Positions 54,353 to 62,100 of a stretch of 64,000 nt of DNA are shown here, piece by piece; positions within the stretch are counted from its first letter, which is position 1; each line of letters begins with the position of its first letter. The translations under genes were made by a program, and so were the position numbers. This stretch comes from Runella sp. SP2. Lineage in GTDB: Bacteria > Bacteroidota > Bacteroidia > Cytophagales > Spirosomataceae. The notes under the pieces were generated by a model, which saw nothing but the letters and a program-made list of their open reading frames with translations, had not been told where the DNA came from and did no database searches. The stretch lies in assembly GCF_003711225.1 (NCBI RefSeq), contig NZ_CP031030.1:3348001-3412000 (forward strand), read 5' to 3'.

Positions 54353-56023
54353 CTATTCACCCATCATTTCCAGCCATTTTTCTAGGCTTTCTTCTTCGGG
54401 AAGCTGTACTTTTTTACGTAAACGCGACCAAATAGAGCGCACACTCACGGGGGAGACTCCCAACATGGTAGCCATTTCTTTGGTGGACAATTGCAATTTT
54501 GCCAAAGCAATAAAACGAATCTCGGCGGGCGTAAGCGTAGGAAATTTCTCCTTCACCCGACGCAAATACCCCCCGTGGACTTTCTCAAAAAGCGCACGAA
54601 AATCCTCCCATTGCTCGTCGGTCAAAATGGTCGCTCCTTGTAGTTGCTCAATGAATTCATTTTTTTCCAAAACGCGCTGCGTAAAATGTTGCAGTTGCTG
54701 CTTGGCCATTTCAAGCTCTTTTTCTTTTATTTGCAGTTGCTGCACCGAAATCAATTGATTTTGTAAGTGTTTTTTCCGCTGGTTTTGATAAACGTAAACC
54801 GCCAATCCAAAGCCAACCAACAGCAGCAACAATACGCCATTTCGCTCTTTTTCTTTTAAAGCACGTTGGGTTTCAATGCTAGTCATTTCCGCACGATGCT
54901 GGCGTAGCTGATTGGCTTGCACGGCTCGCAAAATCTTACGGGCACTAAATTGTCGTTGCAAACTATCCTTCACCCAGTCTGCCGAATCAGAATACATCAT
55001 GGCCAATTGCGGCTGACCCGTTTGGACGTATAATTTCAGTAACCACGGATAAACTACATTATAAAGCTCAAATTCTCGCTGACTACTGGCATATTTTTTA
55101 GCTTCCAACAACAGTCGTTGGGCTTCCTTGTCTTTGCCTTTTAAGAGCGCAATCGCCCCCAGTGCTGTCTGTACCTTTACCACCATTTGCCATTCTTCTT
55201 TTAATTTAACCATCGAAAGTGACCGACGAAGAAGCGCCTCGGCTTGTTCATAGTTTTTTCTGGCAAAAGCATTCAAACCGAGTTCACCGTAACTAACTCC
55301 CAACCATGACGTATCTCGCTGACTAATAGAAACTTGCAATGACATTTTAAAATAGTAATCCGAAGAATCTAATAAGTTTTGTTTTCTAAAGCAAACCCCC
55401 AACAAGTCATAATTTCGGCACAAATGCGCCGTTTCTCCCGCCTCTAACTCACTTTGGATGGAAGCTTTGGCCAACTCAATGGTTTTAGGATAATCGTCAA
55501 AATAGTAATAGGCAGAGGCTAACTCTTTGAGGCAGTTGGTTTTATCTGGAAAGGTGCGTTTGCTTACGTTTTTGACCAGTTCGTACATGCGCAAAAAATG
55601 TTCAAAAGCCAATTCGTAATTTTTTATCCGATGAAAATACATCACCCCAAAATGTTTTTCGACCGAAGCTTCTTGCAATAAACGTTTTTGTTGGGCAATC
55701 TTCAACGTACGGTTTAGAACGCTGAGCGCTAATTGGTCAGAATACTTTGTTCGATACAGAAAAAAACTCAACTCTCCCATGTACGTATCCATTTCTAAGC
55801 CTTCGTCTTTGTGGGCTATCGCTGTTTGGCGAATTCCCAAAAGTTCTTTAAAAAATAACGCCGAATCGTATTGGACATTGACGGTTTTTTCGGCCCAAAA
55901 ATTACCCCACTCTTTAGCTCTTCCTCGGTAGTCTTTGTGTAAAAAGCGCTCATATTGCGCATTTACCGACAAAATACCCAGTAAAAAAAGCAAGCTAACG
56001 TTAATTAGGGTTTTGAGTTTCAT
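54353..56023 (-). CDS. TPR-membrane-HTH transcriptional regulator, paralogue of 6339-8138
   Basis: This 556-residue protein has a signal peptide (LLFLLGILSV core, cut after NA), a periplasmic TPR-like region (about 30-340; LLDSSDYYFKMSL, YEQAEALLRRSL), a membrane helix (about 392-412, VLLLLLVGFGLAVYVY), a coiled coil and a C-terminal HTH (about 460-556; LTPAEIRFIALAKLQLSTKEM, MLGVSPVSVRSIWSRLRKK). The domain order and the LTDEQW lead-in to the HTH match the regulator next to A. The most different stretch of the HTH (VSPVSVRSIWSR against ISVNAVRNVWYR) includes the probable recognition helix, which fits the different bases in the two candidate operators. It probably controls adhesin F, whose promoter begins about 110 bp downstream of its stop codon. 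Confidence 0.92.
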   Translation of the reverse strand: MKLKTLINVSLLFLLGILSVNAQYERFLHKDYRGRAKEWGNFWAEKTVNVQYDSALFFKELLGIRQTAIAHKDEGLEMDTYMGELSFFLYRTKYSDQLALSVLNRTLKIAQQKRLLQEASVEKHFGVMYFHRIKNYELAFEHFLRMYELVKNVSKRTFPDKTNCLKELASAYYYFDDYPKTIELAKASIQSELEAGETAHLCRNYDLLGVCFRKQNLLDSSDYYFKMSLQVSISQRDTSWLGVSYGELGLNAFARKNYEQAEALLRRSLSMVKLKEEWQMVVKVQTALGAIALLKGKDKEAQRLLLEAKKYASSQREFELYNVVYPWLLKLYVQTGQPQLAMMYSDSADWVKDSLQRQFSARKILRAVQANQLRQHRAEMTSIETQRALKEKERNGVLLLLLVGFGLAVYVYQNQRKKHLQNQLISVQQLQIKEKELEMAKQQLQHFTQRVLEKNEFIEQLQGATILTDEQWEDFRALFEKVHGGYLRRVKEKFPTLTPAEIRFIALAKLQLSTKEMATMLGVSPVSVRSIWSRLRKKVQLPEEESLEKWLEMMGE

Positions 56024-56046
56024 TTTTATATCCTTGCATAGACCTA

Positions 56047-56054
56047 CAAAGATA
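56047..56054 (-). promoter_or_regulatory. -7 box upstream of the 54353-56023 regulator
   Basis: TATCTTTG matches TAnnTTTG exactly and lies 23 bases before the ATG. AAGGAT about ten bases before the ATG could serve as a ribosome-binding site. No -33 TTTG stands at the proper spacing. Confidence 0.45.
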
Positions 56055-56086
56055 TACCATATTCTTTTTAGGTGCTTTTTATTTAC

Positions 56087-56120
56087 AAAAAAGGGAATCC
56101 AAACTTAATTGGATTCCCTT
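56087..56120 (-). terminator. Intrinsic terminator of G
   Basis: A perfect 12-base stem AAGGGAATCCAA/TTGGATTCCCTT with a six-base loop, followed by a T tract on the minus strand, 23 bases after the stop of G. Confidence 0.92.
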
Positions 56121-56143
56121 ATCATGGCTTGTTTAGGCAAAAG

Positions 56144-59100
56144 CTATTCTACCTTCACCACTTTTAGCGTTGCTTGTTGGTCAGCCGTCGTCACCTTCAA
56201 GAAATACATGCCAGTAGGCAATTCCCTCACCCCAAACTCCTCCTGGTGGGTGTTCGTCTCTGGCACAAATTGGCGACGTAAAACTTCCCGACCCGAAGCA
56301 TCAGTTAACGCAGCTTGCACTGTTTGCCCTTTGCTATCTTGCACTTTCAAGCGAAGGATGTTGGTGACAGGGTTAGGGAGAACGGTGGCAAAGACGCCGT
56401 TATCAGTTAGCTGTTTTCCGTTATCCGACCCTTGCTCTTTGCCATTTACCACTTCGCTCTCCGCTGTTCTTGCTGCACCCACACCTACCCCATCTCGCGA
56501 TTGAATGCGGAACCAATATTCTTGGTAAGCCAGCACGTTGCCTTGGGGCTTGCGGGTTGAAGGATAAATACTGCCCCAGCCCTTTTGGTCCCAATAACGA
56601 ATGCTCAATTTGTACAAACCTTTGGGTAACCCTGTGTCATATACGTTACCGCCCACACCGTTGTCTTGGTAAAAACCGTAGGCAGGGTGGTTTTGGGCAT
56701 AAAGCTCCGTCCAGCCCTCGCGGTTGGCGTACATGAAGTATGGTGCATTGTTTTCGTGCGTGTTAAATGAACGTATCACGCCCATTTCTGGCGTCGCCAA
56801 CATATCGAAGGTAAGCGAACCATCGGTGCTTAATCCGCAAGCTTCCACGTTCACTGTCCAGTAGCGAGGTGCTAGTTTATTCGCATTTTCAACATAATAG
56901 AGCGTCGGGTTCACTTGCGTACTCTGCTCCAATTCGGGGCCACCGTCACGGGTGATGAACTGGCTTGTCCACAACGACTTATCATTCGCAGGCTTCACTG
57001 CCGATTTTGATTCGCCGATGTTTATCAACGTCACCACAAAAGCATTCCAATATACATCCTTCTTCATGCTTTCAGCACTTTGGCAACCACCCTCAAAAAC
57101 ACATTTCGCCCAGTACGTTTGCTTGGTTACGTTGCTAAATGCCACTTCAAAACTTGGCGCAGTGACGCCCGTGTTCCAGAACGTTTGGCTTCCTGCGGGG
57201 CAATTGGCCGAAACCGTGACCGTTGTACCTGTGCAAACGATCTCTTGCGAAGCCGTAATCACGGGCGCAACTTGCGTTGGCGTTAACGTAAACGTTACGA
57301 CATTACTTTTCTCACTCACGCAACCATTTTCCGTCTGGCAACGAGCATAGTATGAAGTCGTTTGGCTGGGAACGGTGGCGGGAAGGCTTGGCAAAGCCAC
57401 ATTCGTGGTGGCATTGTACCAAATCGTCCGCAAGCTTCCGCAGGTTGACTGACCGCTGAAACTGGCTGTCGCATCACAACTCGCTGTTGATGAAAGTGAT
57501 ACCGTCGGAGCTGTTGGAATCGTTACCAATTTTAAGCGCATTACCCCTGATTCAGATTCCACACAAGAAGGCGTTCCGTCTGATTTGCGACAGCGTACGC
57601 GGTAGTTGTGGAATTGATTGTCCACCAAACCTACGGGAACTCCTGCACTGTACTCGCCACCGTCAACTGAGTAAAGAATCACTTCGCCAGCAGCACAGTT
57701 CGCATTAAATGTGAGCGTAGTAGTCACTAAGCTACAGACTTCTTTGGTTTCACCTACGGCAACCGTTACACCATCCACTAATAAAGAAACATTTTGCGGA
57801 ACGGATGCGCGGTTATTAATCGTCAATTCTATCACGCCCGAATAGGTCGAAGCGCAATTGGCATCACAAGCCGCTTGATAGCGGTGGGGTTGGTTATTGG
57901 ACGGCTGGGAAACTGGGGCTGTCGCCGACCAATCGCTCCATGCACCACTACCAACTTGAACTCGCCAAACGGGTGACCCCGAAACACACGAACTCGAAAC
58001 CCCAAACTGTAAACCGTTAACTGGATTCGCATCCGTGTCGCACAAAACTTGAGAATTGCCTTCGTTTAGCGTTTGTTGAAGCGTAGTCAACGAAATCGTT
58101 GGCGGGCCTACCACTGCTACACTTCCTGTAACATTTGGCGATACACAGCCCCCCGCGTTGCTCACCGTCAGGGTGTAAGTAATCGAACTACCCGTTGCTG
58201 GGCCACTCAAATTAACCACAATTGGCGTTGATGTGAGCAAACCATTAGCTACTGAAGTTATACCTGTTCCCGTAATCGAATAGCTTGTCGGGTTGCCTGT
58301 CGTAGCCGTGTAAGGGATTGTGAAGGAAGTCGCTCCTGCACAAATAGGTGAGCTTGCTGCCGTTGTGATGCTTACATTGCTAGGTGGCGCAATAATATCC
58401 ACATCCCCACTTACCCCAGAAGTACAGCCTGCGGCATTGGTTACGGTGAAGGTGTAGGTTCCTGAGGACAATCCTGATACTGTCGTCGTTGCGCCTGTGC
58501 CTGTGCTAGTGACAGCACCAGGGTTACGTGTCAGCGTCCATGTCCCACTCGATGGTAAACCATTTAACACCACACTACCTGTTGGCAAAGTACAAGTCGG
58601 CTGAGTAATTGTGCCAATTGTTGGTGGAGCGAGGTTTTGCGTGAACGTCACATCCACATCGTCCGTTGAGGCAGTGCATTGTCCATTGCTAATTGTCCAG
58701 CGCAACACATAACTATTGCCCGCAACACCCGTGAAAGTTGAGGTAGCACTATTGGCATTTCCAAACGTTCCGCCCGTACCACTTACCACGCTCCAAACAC
58801 CCGTCCCGACCGTTGGTGCATTAGCTGCCAAAGTCACCTGCGTTGTACCGCAGGCTGGAGTTTGGTCAGGACCCGCGTTGGATACCGTGGGAGTCTGCGT
58901 AAACGTCACATTCACATCGTCCGTTGAGGCACTGCACTGGCCATTGCTAATTGTCCAGCGCAATACATAACTATTGCCCGCAACACCCGTGAAAGTTGAG
59001 GTAGCACTATTGGCATTTCCAAACGTTCCGCCCGTGCCACTTACCACGCTCCAAACACCCGTCCCGACCGTCGGTGCATTACCCGCTAACGTCACCTGCG

Positions 59101-62100
59101 TTGTACCGCAGGCTGGAGTTTGGTCAGGACCGGCGTTGGATACCGTGGGAGTCTGCGTGAACGTCACATCCACATCGTCCGTTGAGGCACTGCATTGGCC
59201 ATTGCTTATCGTCCAGCGCAATACATAACTATTGCCCGCAACACCCGTGAAAGTTGAGGTAGCACTATTGGCATTTCCAAACGTTCCGCCCGTGCCACTT
59301 ACCACGCTCCAAACACCCGTCCCGACCGTCGGTGCATTACCCGCTAACGTCACCTGCGTTGTACCGCAGGCTGGAGTTTGGTCAGGACCCGCGTTGGATA
59401 CCGTGGGAGTCTGCGTAAACGTCACATCCACATCATCCGTTGAGGCACTGCACTGGCCATTGCTAATTGTCCAGCGCAATACATAACTATTGCCCGCAAC
59501 ACCCGTGAAAGTTGAGGTAGCACTATTGGCATTTCCAAACGTTCCGCCCGTGCCACTTACCACGCTCCAAACACCCGTTCCGACCGTCGGTGTATTACCC
59601 GCTAACGTCACCTGCGTTGTACCGCAGGCTGGAGTTTGGTCAGGCCCCGCGTTGGATACCGTGGGACATACTTGCCCTACTGTAATCACTACGTCGTTAT
59701 TTCCCGTCCCTCCCGTGTAACTAATGGTCGCACTGAGATTACTTCCTCGGAAATTAGGCATAGTAGCCCCTTCGGCTAAGCCGTTGAAAGTACCCGTGAT
59801 GGCATCTGTACCGTCGTTGTTGACAATAGTAAAAATTTCACCACCTATGGGCATATACGTACCTGCCAAAAGTAAATCTACCCCCGTCAAATTGATTGCG
59901 CCTTCCACATTGAGTTGAGAGTAGGTACTGCCCGTGCCATTGCCAAGGGTAGTGCCGTTGATGGTGATTTCTAAATCACTGTTAAACGACAGCGTACTCG
60001 CAATGACATCCGTACCATTGAAGGTAGGTTTCACGGCTTTGGGTGAAGTACCTGGATCGAGTAAGAGCGTACCGCCGTTGGTATTCATACTTCCTCCACT
60101 GATGATGACATCGCCGCCACTGATGAGTTGGACGTTGGTACTGGCTGGTCTGGTGATGGGTTGCGAAACAGTGATATTACCACTCATGACATCGCCGATG
60201 ATGAGCGTACCCGTAGTCATGTAGTCTAACTCAAAATCATTAAGATTCAGACTGCTTCCTGCGGTAGTTGGGTCTGTAATTTCACCCAAATTGATGGCAG
60301 TGTTGCTGGTACGAGGTTGGATGGTAATAGTACCGCTGGCAGTAGTGGAAATTGTTTTATTGCTAACTTCATCTTCACCTGCATAGAAACTATTGGTGTT
60401 GAATCGGATATTTCCACCATTGCTGGCAGTGCTGATGGTTGCACCTGGTTGCAGGTTTATACCGTAATTAAATGTACCATTACCCTCAATACCTGTAATG
60501 GTAATATTTCCTCCCTGGGTATTTATAACTCCGTTGTTACCTACATTCACTCCCACATTGCTTTCACCATTTGAAGCCCCCCCCGAACCGTTTAAAATTA
60601 CATTACCCGAACCGCCTGCATTAACTTTACCACTATTATGTACATATATTCCAATATTAACGCCTTGTTCATCTGAACCACCTCCTAATCCCGTAATGGT
60701 AATATTACCGTTGTTAGTAGCAACAGTCGAATTAGTTCCACTTATCTCCACACCCATATTTCCAGAATTAATAGCGGTCAAAGAACCCTGACCTTCTATT
60801 AATAAGTTTCCTTGTCCGCCTGCTGTAATAGTACCAGAAATAATATCTAATCCTTTATTATTTCCTTCCGTACCTTTTCCGTTTGCGATAAGGTGGATAT
60901 TTCCATTTGATGTGGAAACCGCACCTCCTGTCATGTATATACCCCAATTATTTGAGCCAGCAGATGACCCACCATTCCCAGTAAGGGATATTGTTCCTGT
61001 ACCACCTGCATTTACTAAACCACCCGTAGCAATAGTCATACCTGTGTGAGTTCCGCCTGTACTTCCAGGTGTGGCATTACCATTGGCTAAGATGGTAATA
61101 TTTCCACCAGTGGTACTCAATTCACCCGACAATACCACGCCATCGTTGCCACCTCCCGATGTGGAGCCTCCTGTTCCTGTTATAGATAAATTGCCACTGC
61201 CACCTGCCATAATTTTAGTAGTGGTTGCTAAGACAATACCATCATTTGAAGTACTTGAGCCACTTGTTTGTCCCCCACCGTTTCCAGTAACTGATACATG
61301 ACCATTATTGGAAAAAATTTGAGCATTTGTACCTCTAACAGAAACACCAAAGTTACTATCACCTGTGCTATTCTGCCCGCCAGTACCAATAACCGTAACT
61401 GTTCCTGTGCCTCCTGCTGAGATTTGACTTCCATCAAATACAAGAATTCCGTCATTCTCTGCTGCAGTAGCTCTACCACCACCCTGACCCGTAACACTCA
61501 CATTACCTCCTGATGATGTAATTTTACTGTTAGCTCTTGTGACAACTACTCCACGGTTGAAAGAACCACTTGAAGCACCACCTGTACCAATAATGGTGGT
61601 TGTTCCTGTTGCTCCTCCCTGAATTAAGCCCCCTGTGGAAACCACAACTCCGCTTTGGCTCGAATTAGTGAGATTACCTCCTTTCCCCTTTAGCAAAAGA
61701 TTTCCTGTACCGTTTACAAGTATGGTTCCTGTTACATTCACTCCTGAAAAACTAGCTGCGGTGGGTGTAGTCTGTTGGTTTGATTCGATAGTTAAATTAC
61801 CATCAGATGTTTGTACGGATGCACCTGCGACAACAAAAACATCTCTACTTACTTTCAGAGTAGCAGTTCCTGTCCCTGAAAGAATAACATTTCCTGAATT
61901 AAAAGAAACTCGGTCAATACCTGGGTTGGCATCATCATTTTGCATATCCAAATCAAGACTGGCATTGCTGGCGAAGTTTATACTACCCTCAAAAGCCACT
62001 TCGTCATCGCCCGTGCCGCCGTTGATAGTCAATGAAGGTAATTGGGTTGTAAATGCCCCGACGTAGATGATGTCGTTGCCATTGGCGGTGTTGACCGTGA

